This document shows, in pieces, positions 44,901 to 53,715 of a DNA stretch of 64,000 nt; the stretch's first letter is position 1, and every line of letters begins with the position of its first letter. The stretch covers positions 41,744 through 105,743 of the forward strand of contig JAFZSI010000076.1 of NCBI GenBank assembly GCA_017619445.1, in the 5' to 3' direction. The notes below the pieces were generated by a model, which did no database searches, had not been told where the DNA came from, and saw only the letters and a program-made list of their open reading frames with translations. Made by a program: the position numbers and the translations under genes. The stretch comes from Prevotella sp. (GTDB lineage: Bacteria > Bacteroidota > Bacteroidia > Bacteroidales > Bacteroidaceae).

Positions 44901-46532
44901 GGGCACGTTGCTTTGCAATGGCGACAGCGAGAAGGGCACGGTGACATAGTATGCCGCAAAGGCTGTGCTCTTCTTTCCCTCGCTCACATAGAAAGGAACG
45001 GAGGCCAGGATGAAGTTGTCCTTGAAGGCCACCTCCTGCCCATTGTGGCTGTCCTTGTAATCGCTCATCATGTCGCGGGGCATGATGTAGCAATACTCGT
45101 AGCCCACATGCTCGCCCTCCACCTCCTGGCTCGCCAGTTCGCGGGTCGGTTTGGTTTCAATGCCATTCAGCTCGCCCATTGAGCAGAAGGGCAGCCCACA
45201 CATGTTTTTGTCAACAAACACATCGTTGAAGGCCTGGTTCTCGTTCAGGAAGTCGGTGGCATTGTTGCCAGACGCTGTTGTGCAGCTGCCTACAATCGAG
45301 CCATAGTTCATCGAGCCGAGCTGTGTCTTGTCATATTTGAATGTACCGGCAAAGGTACATTGCGTAACGTATGCATTACACTGTGTGTTGTTGCTGTTTT
45401 CGAGCGCGCCTATCAGCCCGCCCGCATTGGTGTCTACTCCGTTTGTTATCTCTATTCCGCCGCTGGCAAAGCAATCGGTAAACGTCACAGGACTCAACAC
45501 GCGCCCTGCCAGGCCACCCACTGCCCCCGCGCCGGAAATAGAAACAGCCGACGCGCTGTGTTCAATGTTTCCAGTCGCCAGATAACCGAACAGCCCGCCC
45601 ATGAAGGGATTGTCGGCATTGGCAGGGGCATTAATGGAACCCGAAGCCGAACAGAAGACAATGACAGCCTTGCTGTCGACAAAGCATTCACCTATCAGTC
45701 CTCCGCCCCTGACTCCCGAATAATCGTCAACGGCAATATCGACGGCAGCATGGCAGTCTTCCACCACCACCGTGCTCTCATTCAAAACGTAGTTCAAACC
45801 ATTGTACTTGCCTGCCAAGCCACCACAGACGTGCCCGCCCAGCGAGCCCGTCACCGTGCAGTGGCTGAACGTGCAACCCGCCGCTATTCCAACAAGACCG
45901 CCCACAAAGCCGGAGCCCTCGTTCTGCACAATGCGCACGTTCGTGGCCGTGCAATTTTCTATGGTTATCGTGGGGCTGGCATCTATTCTTCCGCAAAGGC
46001 TGCCTGCCTCATACTGTCTGCTGATTTCGAAGTCCACATCCTTGAAACGGGCACCGCTCACACTTTGGTTCAGCGTTTCGAAAAGACCGAAGAAATAGGG
46101 GCCGCCCCACATGTTGCCAGTTGCCCGGATAGTCATTCCCTTGATGAAATGCTCGCCCTTGAACCTGACGATTCCTTTGAACGACTCGCTGATGGGCACC
46201 CAGTTCAGCGTCTGCACAGTGCCGTCAACCTCCTGCTGCTCACCCAGGTCAATGTCGGCATCCTGAAGGTCGATGAGGAAATATTTCCCTTCATACGACA
46301 CATTGTCAACATTCACCTTGTAAGCCAGCAGCGCCAGCTGTCCGGCAGTTTTGATAAGGAAAGGAGAAGACTCGCTCTGCCCCATGGTGGAATTTCCACT
46401 GGCATACATCGAAGCCTTGGCATCATACCAGGTAGGGCCATCGAAGCCAGAAACTTGTGTGTAAGCCGATGCATTGAGGCTGCAAAGCACGGCTGCTGCA
46501 CATACAGCAATTTTTTTGATTATTTCTTTCAT
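41994..46532 (-). CDS. Giant secreted GLUG / BspA-like leucine-rich-repeat protein
   Basis: A 1512-residue secreted protein: signal MKEIIKKIAVCAAAVLCSLNASA. Residues about 180-420 contain serial GLUG-type repeats (GFVGGLVGIAAGC, VCGGLAGKYNG, GGGLIGECFVD, GGLFGYLATGNIEHS, GGLAGRVLS), with more around 690-800 (HDLAIVDSYVCATSFIGLLC...). Residues about 1120-1240 are LRR_5/BspA-like (LPNKLQTIGAEAFSGCASLETVTIP, IGEIYPHAFYRIPQLDELYI). The tail is a sorting-like YYNLNGQ...GVYIRNGKKIVVK interrupted by NSQLSNSQL, which is encoded by a CAATTGTCAAATAGTCAATT repeat. Such proteins act as surface adhesins. It starts 15 bases after the previous giant gene. Confidence 0.8.
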   Translation of the reverse strand: MKEIIKKIAVCAAAVLCSLNASAYTQVSGFDGPTWYDAKASMYASGNSTMGQSESSPFLIKTAGQLALLAYKVNVDNVSYEGKYFLIDLQDADIDLGEQQEVDGTVQTLNWVPISESFKGIVRFKGEHFIKGMTIRATGNMWGGPYFFGLFETLNQSVSGARFKDVDFEISRQYEAGSLCGRIDASPTITIENCTATNVRIVQNEGSGFVGGLVGIAAGCTFSHCTVTGSLGGHVCGGLAGKYNGLNYVLNESTVVVEDCHAAVDIAVDDYSGVRGGGLIGECFVDSKAVIVFCSASGSINAPANADNPFMGGLFGYLATGNIEHSASAVSISGAGAVGGLAGRVLSPVTFTDCFASGGIEITNGVDTNAGGLIGALENSNNTQCNAYVTQCTFAGTFKYDKTQLGSMNYGSIVGSCTTASGNNATDFLNENQAFNDVFVDKNMCGLPFCSMGELNGIETKPTRELASQEVEGEHVGYEYCYIMPRDMMSDYKDSHNGQEVAFKDNFILASVPFYVSEGKKSTAFAAYYVTVPFSLSPLQSNVPGKGELATFSLPADLTFVDYEVTDDNTMVYPIDPGEANLTVALTGTSLTRTIHLNIAYGIEWSDDEPEDIFVGDGTKNTPYMIQNVSQLVKAAADNTKNREGAYFQLANDLFMNQHLIQTDETVKAGAKEWTPVEWHANLDGNGKSIYGMYVTTTKESTIRKTGPGTNSETVTYYTTIKGAGLFNLLSGNVHDLAIVDSYVCATSFIGLLCSVMTGSATISRCLAHGIVDGSVNNGGIVGGSREIDFAESWRLGRDTNRPVCTSCGTIEDCFACVHVEYGIGTGTHRPQKEGNGGGITGSPVAHIQRCVSTGKVENFTGRRGVGVVGEGTDADAEAQTWYFDQQQMTTAFQSTQNRGEHNTSELINGDIFTNEAAWQHEKGRYPMLRQFAKTPYGDLLSMPVHFAEGDRAGNVTKIFEFPTENVTWAAVNGDTYVDMINECGAATPMSTTPTGGFEYIYAQTIESKSESTKALRVMALNTSVTGVVGIEFKDPKCEEAWKQVFGKGEGEVITLRNALTAKGTPQGRQFNQKAKALGVEYFPEMRFFVGITSLTTGILSGLDQLSEVQLPNKLQTIGAEAFSGCASLETVTIPATTGEITPGAFDNSSLKEFEVAPRNEVFNVRCNALFTTGTNDLVAYPPARGESEVTISGAIGEIYPHAFYRIPQLDELYIDNPKPTGTAAWLDPAGESIVHWDADNGGMMDVYINDGTYDGTYDASTGGRYNGVLMKEYLQQDEWERYKQQGKLHRYFPLEVGRAKWATMYIGFSTQLPSTLKAYRVNKTSDYDLTPQTTEVELKRMKNLLHHTTPVVIQASAQGTYRLMPYEGTVPESNKYENWLQGTSIGSDGNGGYKYGLDVYQSDSNEGSVLTLGYNSHGVLGFYYYNNPNNWIPPFKAYIPYNGNMQGASFAVYINDEIDELTDRISANNREQITNNRYYNLNGQTIVNSQLSNSQLPKGVYIRNGKKIVVK

Positions 46533-46547
46533 AGTGCGTTATCTTGA

Positions 46548-49500
46548 TTAGAATTTGAACTTCAGAATGTCCTTACCTGTACTGAGCAGATATACGTCGT
46601 GGTTGTTCAGGGGAACAAAGATGCTCTCTGACTTCGAGGGCTCGCTATAGATGGCGGTGCCTGAGGAGCGGAACACTCGCACACGGTATTCGTTGCCTTC
46701 ACGGTCTGTACCCGTGGGCAGTCCACTGATGCGGACACCGTTTTCTTCGTTGGTGATGCGCACGCTCAGCCTGTCTTTATTCTCGCGGAAGCGCACGGGG
46801 TTGATTTCCGTGGGGTCGTTGCTGGGCTGCAGGATGACGAAGTGGGCATTCTCGGTGAAACTGATGTTTTCAACATAGTTGAACTCGGCACCGGCAGGAC
46901 GGCTTTCGAACAGGTGGAGGTTGAGGTAGGCTTGGGTGGTCTCGGCGACTCCAGCGACGCGGACGGTGGCGTATGCCTTGCGCACGTTGCCATAGAGGTG
47001 GAAGTCTGTTGCCTTGACGATGGTCTCGGCACCGTCTGAGACGGGCACGGGGAATGCGGGATGTGCAAACACACCTACATGCACTTCGTTGCCTGGGTTC
47101 ATGCCACGTGTGGAGCGGTCGGTGAGCTCGACGGTGAAGATGTTGGCACCGTCCTCAATGGCTTGTCCGAGCAGCCGCATCTCGATATTCTCCATGGATA
47201 TGCGCTCGCGGGGTGTGGACTGGAGCTGACGCTGGAGGCTGACGCTCTTGCGGCGGGCATGGCTCTTTGCGCGGAACACATTGTCGTACTCTACCTCTAC
47301 CTGGGTGGCGAGGTAACCGTCGAAACCGTTGCCGATGGGGTATTCGATGACGAAGTCACGGCTACGTAGCGGCTGGATGAAGGAGTCGCCGATGGAATAG
47401 GGCTGGGAGTTGACAAATACGGTGACGTGCTTGATGGGCGACGTGCCGGTGTTGGTGACGGTGATGCTGACGGGCAGGGTGCTGCTGCTGAGGAGCGACG
47501 ACGACTGGTAGTTGACCTCGTAGCGGAAGCTGTTGGTGAAGAACCGCTCGCTCTGCATGATGAGCGCTTCGTCGGATGCCACATCGCTCAAGGTATAGAC
47601 CACCTTGATATGCTGGTCGTCGAGGAAGCCGTCGAAGTCGGTCATTGTCAGTTCGTTGGTCTCGGCACCGAGTGTGAGGGGTGCTGTGATGCGCACGGTG
47701 GGGTCAAGTGCGATGCGCGATGCGTTGAGCATCATGCGCGTCTTGCCAGTATCCTTGGCCGTGCCTTCGGCACCATGTGCAGTATTGTTGACTTCTGTCC
47801 AGAGCACGGCGAAGTCGTTAAGGCTGGTAGCGGAGCGGTCGCAGACAATCTTGACGAGCTCGGGTGTGCAGAAGTTGACGCCGAGGTCGTTACCGGCAAT
47901 TCCGTCACCCACGCCGTTCATGGAGAGTGTCTTGACGTAGATGTCGCGCAGCGAGTCGTTCTTCTGGTAGAGCATGGTGATGACGGCATGTTCACCTACA
48001 CGGTTCATAAAGAATCGCTTGGGCTGGATTTGCTCGTTGACGTAGGTGGGTCGCTTGGTGGCAAGGGGCACAGAGGCAAAGGTGAACTTTGTCTTGCGGT
48101 TGTCGGGGTCGAGAATGTTCTCGGTGATGTTGCTGCCCACCAACACGGTGTCGTTGCGCATCATCAGGTCGTATTGCCCGGCGGTGTGTGTAGCATCGAG
48201 TTTATGGAGCTCGATGGGGGCACTCCACATTTTGCCGTTGTAGATGGAGAGCACCAGATTGCCGTCGATATAGGTGTTGTAATACTCGTTGTCGGCAACA
48301 TCGCTCTGCGTGTTTTTCTTGATGACGCCGTGCTGCCAGACGCAGGCTGCATGGCCGTCGTCCTGGATGGTGACAATGGGTTTGGCATCCACCATGCCGG
48401 GGTTATGGGCGATGACCATGTTCTTCCACTCGCCACCCTCAGTGCGAATGTTGGCCATGATGCGCTGCTGAGTGCCGAGTTGGGAGGCTACTTCCACGTC
48501 GCTGCCGGCATTGAGGTCGTCATCGCTTACCACGCGAGCCATTTCCTCATAGACAACGATTTCGTGTTCGCGCCGTTTTGAGCGCATGTGGTTGTTTGCC
48601 CTGAGCCCGTTGTTGGAGATGGTGGTGGTTTTCTGCGTTTGGGTGTTCAACGTAGAGATGCGGTCGTCGTTGATATTGGCAATCGAAGCAGGATCGTTGT
48701 AAACAATGGTGTTCTCATCCAGGTAGTGGGGGTTAGCATCGGTAGTCACACCTGTGACGATGGGGGTGCCGAAGTCGGTATCCTCAGGAGCCTGAATGGC
48801 GCGGCGGATAAGGGAGGATGTTGTGGGGTGAGCTGCAACCAGGGTGTTGGGTGATGGGTGTTGGGTGTTGGGTGTCCACAGGGCGTTGCCAGCCAGCTGC
48901 TCGTTCTCGGGAGTCCAAAGGGCATTGCCTTTGGCATTGGCGTTGGCTTTGGGTGCCCAGTAGGGATATTTCTCGTGGAAGGGGTTGTGGTTGTTGTTGT
49001 CGGGGAACAGCCAGCGGCCTCCGAAGTGAGCCTCAGCGCGCGCCTGTCCTTCGCCGAAGCAAGCACGTATGTAGGCGTATGCCTCGATGATGCCTATGGC
49101 CATGAGCATTCCGCCGAGGTCGTGGTGCTCGTGGAAGTCGGTTCCATAGCCAAAGCCTGCAGCCACCTTCAGACCGGCGCGCACGCCAGCTCCGAGATGG
49201 AGGAAGGGGTTGGGCGGGGTGTGCATTTCTATCCAAGCGCCTGTCTTCATTTTTGCTATCAGCGTGAGAAGGAATCCCCAGCCGTCGGCATCGTAGCCCA
49301 CTTCTTTTGCTGACCAGTTTTTGAAAGAGAGGTTGAGGTCGAAGCCTGCCGACCATACAGCACTACAGGTAATGAGGTTGAGTTTGGTGAGATACTTGTT
49401 AATCCATTCGCCGGGCTTGCCCAGTTTGTTGCCAATGAGACTCATCATGTTGGGAAGGGTAAGGCCGTAGGAATAGCGGATGTATCCAGCACCTTCGGAG

Positions 49501-51764
49501 ATGACGAACTTGGCGCTGGTTCCTTCTTTATGGCTACCATCACTATTGAGGTCTTTCTTCACATAGCCGAGGAATCCCGACAGGCTCAGTCCGAAGCCGA
49601 GACTGTGGCCGGGAGTTGGAACCTTGAATATGTCGTCAATTTCCTTGTAAATCCAGTCTTCGAGTTTCACGGCACTACCATTGGCCACAAGGCTTCCGTC
49701 GATGTTGTGCCACGTCTCTGTGTCGCCTTCTCCGGCAAACGTTCCCTTTTTGCGCCATTTGTCCCATTTTGCGGCTTCTTTCTGCTCTTTGCGCATCTGG
49801 CTAATGGATTCATCGCCATCGAAGCCGTGGCTGAAGTCGAGCGAAGCCTTGAATTCCCAGCTCTTTTTGCTGATGCTGAAATACCAGTAGAAACCAACCT
49901 TGAGCTTGTTGGGGCCGTTTTTTAGGCAATCGGGACCCCAGGAATAGTTGGAAGGTATGCCCCAGTCCATGCCAGAGTCGGCACCCGCTCCTGACAACGA
50001 TATGGGGTCGTTCTTGGTTACTTGGCCCATGGTGTTGTCGATGATTTCCTCGTTGCCGTCTTCATCGGCTTTACTACGGTCGAAATGGAACCGCTGGAAC
50101 ATGGGCAGTTTCTCATAGGTGCCATTGCTTGTCTGCAAGTGCATCACGCATTCCTTGTCGAGTTCCAGGTCGCAAAGGTCGTATTTCACGTCGTAGTAGT
50201 CGAAGGTGAAGATGGGGATGGACACCACGTCGGCAGAGGTGGCAAGCGACTGGAATCGCTGCACCTCATCCCATGTCGATGAATCGTAGGCCACCAGTAC
50301 GGGCTGCTGTATGGATGCTGTGGTTGTTTTTGTCTTGGAGAAGGTCATCACCAACTCTGCATACTGGTCAATAAGTCGGCCTTTCATGAGCTTGCCTCCA
50401 TCTTGTCCGCCATCCTTTGCATAGAAGATTGTAGTGGTGGCGGGTTGAGCAGACAGGTCAACATCCTCAAGGTCGCAGAGGGCGTGGTCCTCACCCCGAT
50501 AGACAACCACCTTCTTAGTGTCGCGCAGACCATAGAAATGCTGGCTGCTGACGGCAAATTCGGAATAATTGACGTTGCCCGGTGTCAACGTGACTTCTGC
50601 CGTGCAGCGTTCCTCGTCAACGATTCCCGAAATGGGGTCGGCGGCGCCTGGGAACCTGTAGATAGCGGGATAAAAGCCTTTGGCCAGGATTTCCAGATAG
50701 ACGGGATTTCCCATGGCGAGCACCTTGTGGGCCTCGCGGCTCTGGTCGTATCCGATATATTTCACCTGGTTGTTGGGCACGTAGTTGCCGTTGGCATCCA
50801 CACGTGCCACATTTATTTTTTCTATCGCGGAGATGGGCAGGCCGTTGCTGCGGCGCAATTTCACATAGAGTGTATCGAAGCTCTCAAACAAGCCTGTGCC
50901 AATCCAGTTGAAGTTGATTAGCTCTCTGTTGGCGTGGCGGTCCAGATGGAATGTTGGTGAGAGCGTGAGGTAGTTGAAGTCGTTGTCGGTGCCCACGCCA
51001 GGGTGGAGCCGTTTCTTGTTGATGCGCAACTTCTTTGCTTTCACTCCGTTCTTGACGGCACCTGTTGTGAGGAACACATCTGTAAGTTCTTTGTCATCAT
51101 CCACATAGAAACTCTGGAAACTGTTGCGCTGGAGTTTCAGCTGCATGGTGTCCTCTTTCAGCAGACCGTTGTTGTCGGCATAGCTGAGCACATACTCCAT
51201 GGTGTATTCCTCACCGTCGGCCTGACGTTTGGAGTCAAGCTGGAAGATGTAGAGGTTGTTGTCATTCCAGCCGTGCACGTGGTACTGGAATTTCAGCGTG
51301 TCGCCCACTTCTCCCATTTTCCACACCCGTATGTTGACGGGAGCCTCCTGCATGGGCATGTTGGCATAGAAATAGCGGCTGACGGTGATTTCCAGATTGT
51401 TGCCGTTGCCGTCGGTAGCATCCACTCCGTATGCATCGTTGCCGTTGCCGTCGTTGATGCGGAAGCACAGGAGCGAGTGGTCGCGCATGCGCCAGAACTG
51501 CTGTTGTTGTGTAAGGCCCTTCATGTCGGTGGATGCAAACATTTCCATCACGCTATTCGCCTCCACCTGGTTGGTATATACGATGGAGCCGTTGGGCGAA
51601 ACCTCTCGCCAGTTGAGGTTTGCCGTGCCTTCGTTTATCGACCTGACATCGTCCAGGTCGGAAATGTTGTTGGCAAAATAGAGTTTGAAACTCTGCGCCT
51701 GCACGTTAACGGCCAGGCAGAGCATCATGCCAACCATCAGTAATGGTGTAAATAGCTTTTTCAT
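46548..51764 (-). CDS. Giant secreted protein of unknown function
   Basis: About 1738 residues from ATG 51764 (signal MKKLFTPLLMVGMMLCLAVNVQAQ); the frame is open upstream only through repeat DNA. No catalytic motif was recognised. The first 600 residues look all-beta. The middle (about 640-950) is glycine-rich and reads like membrane-barrel or amphipathic strands (GFGLSLSGFLGYVKKDL, HLGAGVRAGLKVAAGFGYGTDF). Residues about 1020-1450 may be a propeller (IVTIQDDGHAACVWQHG, LNDFAVLWTEVNN). The end VYLLSTGKDILKFKF resembles a sorting tail. A low-complexity NALWTPNTQHPSPNTL (about 985-1005) is encoded by GGGTGTTGGGTGATGG repeats. It follows the 62-residue gene. Confidence 0.72.
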   Translation of the reverse strand: MKKLFTPLLMVGMMLCLAVNVQAQSFKLYFANNISDLDDVRSINEGTANLNWREVSPNGSIVYTNQVEANSVMEMFASTDMKGLTQQQQFWRMRDHSLLCFRINDGNGNDAYGVDATDGNGNNLEITVSRYFYANMPMQEAPVNIRVWKMGEVGDTLKFQYHVHGWNDNNLYIFQLDSKRQADGEEYTMEYVLSYADNNGLLKEDTMQLKLQRNSFQSFYVDDDKELTDVFLTTGAVKNGVKAKKLRINKKRLHPGVGTDNDFNYLTLSPTFHLDRHANRELINFNWIGTGLFESFDTLYVKLRRSNGLPISAIEKINVARVDANGNYVPNNQVKYIGYDQSREAHKVLAMGNPVYLEILAKGFYPAIYRFPGAADPISGIVDEERCTAEVTLTPGNVNYSEFAVSSQHFYGLRDTKKVVVYRGEDHALCDLEDVDLSAQPATTTIFYAKDGGQDGGKLMKGRLIDQYAELVMTFSKTKTTTASIQQPVLVAYDSSTWDEVQRFQSLATSADVVSIPIFTFDYYDVKYDLCDLELDKECVMHLQTSNGTYEKLPMFQRFHFDRSKADEDGNEEIIDNTMGQVTKNDPISLSGAGADSGMDWGIPSNYSWGPDCLKNGPNKLKVGFYWYFSISKKSWEFKASLDFSHGFDGDESISQMRKEQKEAAKWDKWRKKGTFAGEGDTETWHNIDGSLVANGSAVKLEDWIYKEIDDIFKVPTPGHSLGFGLSLSGFLGYVKKDLNSDGSHKEGTSAKFVISEGAGYIRYSYGLTLPNMMSLIGNKLGKPGEWINKYLTKLNLITCSAVWSAGFDLNLSFKNWSAKEVGYDADGWGFLLTLIAKMKTGAWIEMHTPPNPFLHLGAGVRAGLKVAAGFGYGTDFHEHHDLGGMLMAIGIIEAYAYIRACFGEGQARAEAHFGGRWLFPDNNNHNPFHEKYPYWAPKANANAKGNALWTPENEQLAGNALWTPNTQHPSPNTLVAAHPTTSSLIRRAIQAPEDTDFGTPIVTGVTTDANPHYLDENTIVYNDPASIANINDDRISTLNTQTQKTTTISNNGLRANNHMRSKRREHEIVVYEEMARVVSDDDLNAGSDVEVASQLGTQQRIMANIRTEGGEWKNMVIAHNPGMVDAKPIVTIQDDGHAACVWQHGVIKKNTQSDVADNEYYNTYIDGNLVLSIYNGKMWSAPIELHKLDATHTAGQYDLMMRNDTVLVGSNITENILDPDNRKTKFTFASVPLATKRPTYVNEQIQPKRFFMNRVGEHAVITMLYQKNDSLRDIYVKTLSMNGVGDGIAGNDLGVNFCTPELVKIVCDRSATSLNDFAVLWTEVNNTAHGAEGTAKDTGKTRMMLNASRIALDPTVRITAPLTLGAETNELTMTDFDGFLDDQHIKVVYTLSDVASDEALIMQSERFFTNSFRYEVNYQSSSLLSSSTLPVSITVTNTGTSPIKHVTVFVNSQPYSIGDSFIQPLRSRDFVIEYPIGNGFDGYLATQVEVEYDNVFRAKSHARRKSVSLQRQLQSTPRERISMENIEMRLLGQAIEDGANIFTVELTDRSTRGMNPGNEVHVGVFAHPAFPVPVSDGAETIVKATDFHLYGNVRKAYATVRVAGVAETTQAYLNLHLFESRPAGAEFNYVENISFTENAHFVILQPSNDPTEINPVRFRENKDRLSVRITNEENGVRISGLPTGTDREGNEYRVRVFRSSGTAIYSEPSKSESIFVPLNNHDVYLLSTGKDILKFKF

Positions 51765-51779
51765 ATTGATTGTATGATT

Positions 51780-51883
51780 GTTTTCATATTTGACATAGTA
51801 ACTGGGGTTTAGACATAGTAACATACTAACATCTTTTTTGACAGGGGTTTAGACATAGTAACATACTAACATCTTTTTCTTTT
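51780..51883. repeat. 40-bp tandem repeat with TAGTAACATACTA between the 62-residue gene and the giant gene
   Basis: GGGGTTTAGACATAGTAACATA-type units start at 51804 and 51844 (period 40) plus a partial unit at 51791. TAGTAACATACTA, itself an inverted repeat (TAGTA-ACA-TACTA), lies at 51816-51828 and 51856-51868. The same 13-mer occurs four more times at 52410-52584. Confidence 0.88.
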
Positions 51884-51898
51884 TTAGACTTGGTATTA

Positions 51899-52087
51899 TT
51901 ACTCTTCCCAAACCGAGCGGCGTACGGTTGTTTCTTCTTCGTCGTCGTAATCTGCTTCAGGAGCAAAGGCATCCGGAGTACCCGAGCCGGGATCAAAAGG
52001 AATCTCCGGGCCCGTTCCTTCTAACAGCTGGCAGCCACCGACTGCCAACAGTTTGATGTAGGGTTTCTGGTATTCTTTAAGTTTCAT
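51899..52087 (-). CDS. 62-residue acidic small protein leading the giant-protein operon
   Basis: The sequence starts MKLKEYQKPYIKLLAVGG, continues CQLLEGTGPEIPFDPGSGTP and ends in an acidic tail DYDDEEETTVRRSVWEE. No signal peptide or transmembrane segment. Reality is supported by a consensus promoter about 150 bases upstream (52236-52267) and by its place as first gene before two giant secreted proteins on the same strand. I recall similar short proteins with a YxKPxxxx start and a C-terminal SVWxE in Prevotella genomes, without assigned function. It could be a regulator, chaperone or peptide product; nothing in the sequence decides. Confidence 0.65.
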   Translation of the reverse strand: MKLKEYQKPYIKLLAVGGCQLLEGTGPEIPFDPGSGTPDAFAPEADYDDEEETTVRRSVWEE

Positions 52088-52235
52088 TTATTGTTTGTTT
52101 TTAAATTATTGAATATCTGTACTCTTGGGGGCTTTAAGTCTTTAGTTTCTTAGTTTTTGAGTGGATTTGAAAACTATCGAACTTATAAACTGTTTTCGAC
52201 GCGCTTTGCGCCGGATTATTATATAATATGTGGTG

Positions 52236-52267
52236 CAAAGTTACTTACATTTCCATTTCTTTGCAAA
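52236..52267 (-). promoter_or_regulatory. Promoter for the 62-residue gene and giant-protein operon
   Basis: Minus strand: TTTG (52264-52267), 20-base spacer, TAACTTTG (52236-52243): a good Bacteroidetes promoter. The predicted leader is about 140 bases. Confidence 0.75.
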
Positions 52268-52385
52268 TTTTACCGACAAAAGATACTAAATCTCATCGGA
52301 CAGAGGCCGTTTTTTCGGACAAATCGGGGGAACAGCATCATTTTTTGTCCGAACAACAAACTTTGAACTCTGAACTTTGGGCTTA

Positions 52386-52600
52386 GACAGAGTAACGGTG
52401 TTTAGGACATAGTAACATACTAACATATTTCTTTTTTTGACAGAGTAACGGGTTTTTGACATAGTAACATACTAACATAATTTCTTTTTTTTGACAGAGT
52501 AACGGTGTTTAGGACATAGTAACATACTAACATAATTTCTTTTTTTTGACAGAGTAACGGTGTTTAGGACATAGTAACATACTAACAGATTTTCTTTTGA
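52386..52600. repeat. About 54-bp tandem repeat, four copies, with TAGTAACATACTA
   Basis: Units begin GACAGAGTAACGG at 52386, 52439, 52493 and 52548 (periods 53, 54, 55) and end in poly-T of varying length. The palindromic TAGTAACATACTA lies at 52410-52422, 52462-52474, 52517-52529 and 52572-52584. The array lies upstream of the 62-residue gene's promoter and just after the argE-type gene. Confidence 0.92.
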
Positions 52601-52603
52601 ACT

Positions 52604-53707
52604 TTACTCCTTCAGATGGCTGAGCAGTTCCACGTATGTGCCGATGGCCTCAGCTATTTCGCTCACGCGAATGAATTCATCGGCCGAATGCGAGCGTGCG
52701 CTCTCACCGGGACCCAGTTTCATTGAGGGGAAAGGCATCACCGACTGGTCGCTGAGCGTGGGTGAGCCGTAGGGCTTCATGCCCATGTCAATGCAGCGGC
52801 GCACCAGCGGATGGTCGGTGGCAATGGCCGACGAGTGCAGGCGGAACGAGCGGGCGCGGAGCTCGCTGCGCACATGCTGCTGCAGGAATTCGAACACGTC
52901 TTCGTTGCGGTAGTACTCGTTGGTGCGCACGTCGATGACGAAACGGCACTCATCGGGCACCACATTGTGCTGCGTGCCGGCGTTCAGCACGGTAACCGAC
53001 ATCCTCGTGGAACCCAACAGCGGGCTGACGCGCTCGAAACGGTAGTCGCGCAGCCACACAAGGTCGTCGAGAGCCTCGTAGATGGCGTTCACTCCCTCGT
53101 TGCGGGCGGCGTGGCCACTCTGTCCGCGGGCAATGCCGTCAATCACCATCAGTCCCTTTTCGGCAATGGCAGGCTGCATACCCGTAGGCTCGCCCACAAT
53201 GGCCACGTCAATATGCGGCAACAGCGGCAGGGCGCGCACAATGCCGTCCTTGCCCGTCACCTCCTCTTCTGCCGAGGCGAGATAGACAAGGTTGAAAGGG
53301 ACAGTCCTCTCATTCTTGGTCGTTTGGTCGTTTGGTCGTTTGGTCGTTTGGTCGTTTAGAATGCGGAACACCTGCCAGAGGCTCACCAGTCCGCCGCCGC
53401 AGTCGTTGCTGCCCAGGCCGTAGAGCATGTCGCCCTCAAGACTGGGTTCGTAGGGGTTGCGTGTCCAGGTGCTCACAGGCCGCACCGTGTCGAGATGGGC
53501 ATTGAGCAGCACGGTGGGACGCCGCTCATCGAACGCCGGACTGACGGCCCAAACGTTGTTACCCTCTCGCTGCGGCTTGAAACCTGCGTTTTCGATGGTG
53601 CGCACCATGATGTCGGCCGCACCCTGTTCGTTGCGGCTTGTGCTGGGCGTGGCAATGAGCCACCTCAGCAGCTCCACCGCGTCGTCAATGTATGACTGAT
53701 AATTCAT
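52604..53707 (-). CDS. argE: M20 deacetylase, ArgE / N-acetylcitrulline deacetylase type
   Basis: A 367-residue M20 metallohydrolase. Metal and catalytic motifs: LLNAHLDTVRPV (His, Asp), GLGSNDCGGGLVSL (bridging Asp), ASAEEEVTGKDG (catalytic Glu pair), VGEPTGMQPAIAEKG, and the final His in ARSHSADEF. The short Bacteroidetes form acts on N-acetylcitrulline in arginine synthesis. Between FRILN and NERTVPF there is an insertion, (NDQTTKRP)(NDQTTK), encoded by five perfect 8-bp units TGGTCGTT on the plus strand (53317-53356). The unit length is not a multiple of three. The -7 box ends 8 bases before the ATG, so the mRNA is nearly leaderless. Confidence 0.85.
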   Translation of the reverse strand: MNYQSYIDDAVELLRWLIATPSTSRNEQGAADIMVRTIENAGFKPQREGNNVWAVSPAFDERRPTVLLNAHLDTVRPVSTWTRNPYEPSLEGDMLYGLGSNDCGGGLVSLWQVFRILNDQTTKRPNDQTTKNERTVPFNLVYLASAEEEVTGKDGIVRALPLLPHIDVAIVGEPTGMQPAIAEKGLMVIDGIARGQSGHAARNEGVNAIYEALDDLVWLRDYRFERVSPLLGSTRMSVTVLNAGTQHNVVPDECRFVIDVRTNEYYRNEDVFEFLQQHVRSELRARSFRLHSSAIATDHPLVRRCIDMGMKPYGSPTLSDQSVMPFPSMKLGPGESARSHSADEFIRVSEIAEAIGTYVELLSHLKE

Positions 53708-53715
53708 ATTCCCTG

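Noticed and set aside
43992-46547. Long plus-strand open frames opposite the 1512-residue gene
   Set aside because: They are antisense to repeats of a convincing secreted protein and have no domain, signal peptide or promoter.
52386-52600. Possible CRISPR array (regular repeats about 54 bp apart)
   Set aside because: The whole unit repeats, including the would-be spacers, and there are no cas genes; it is a tandem repeat.
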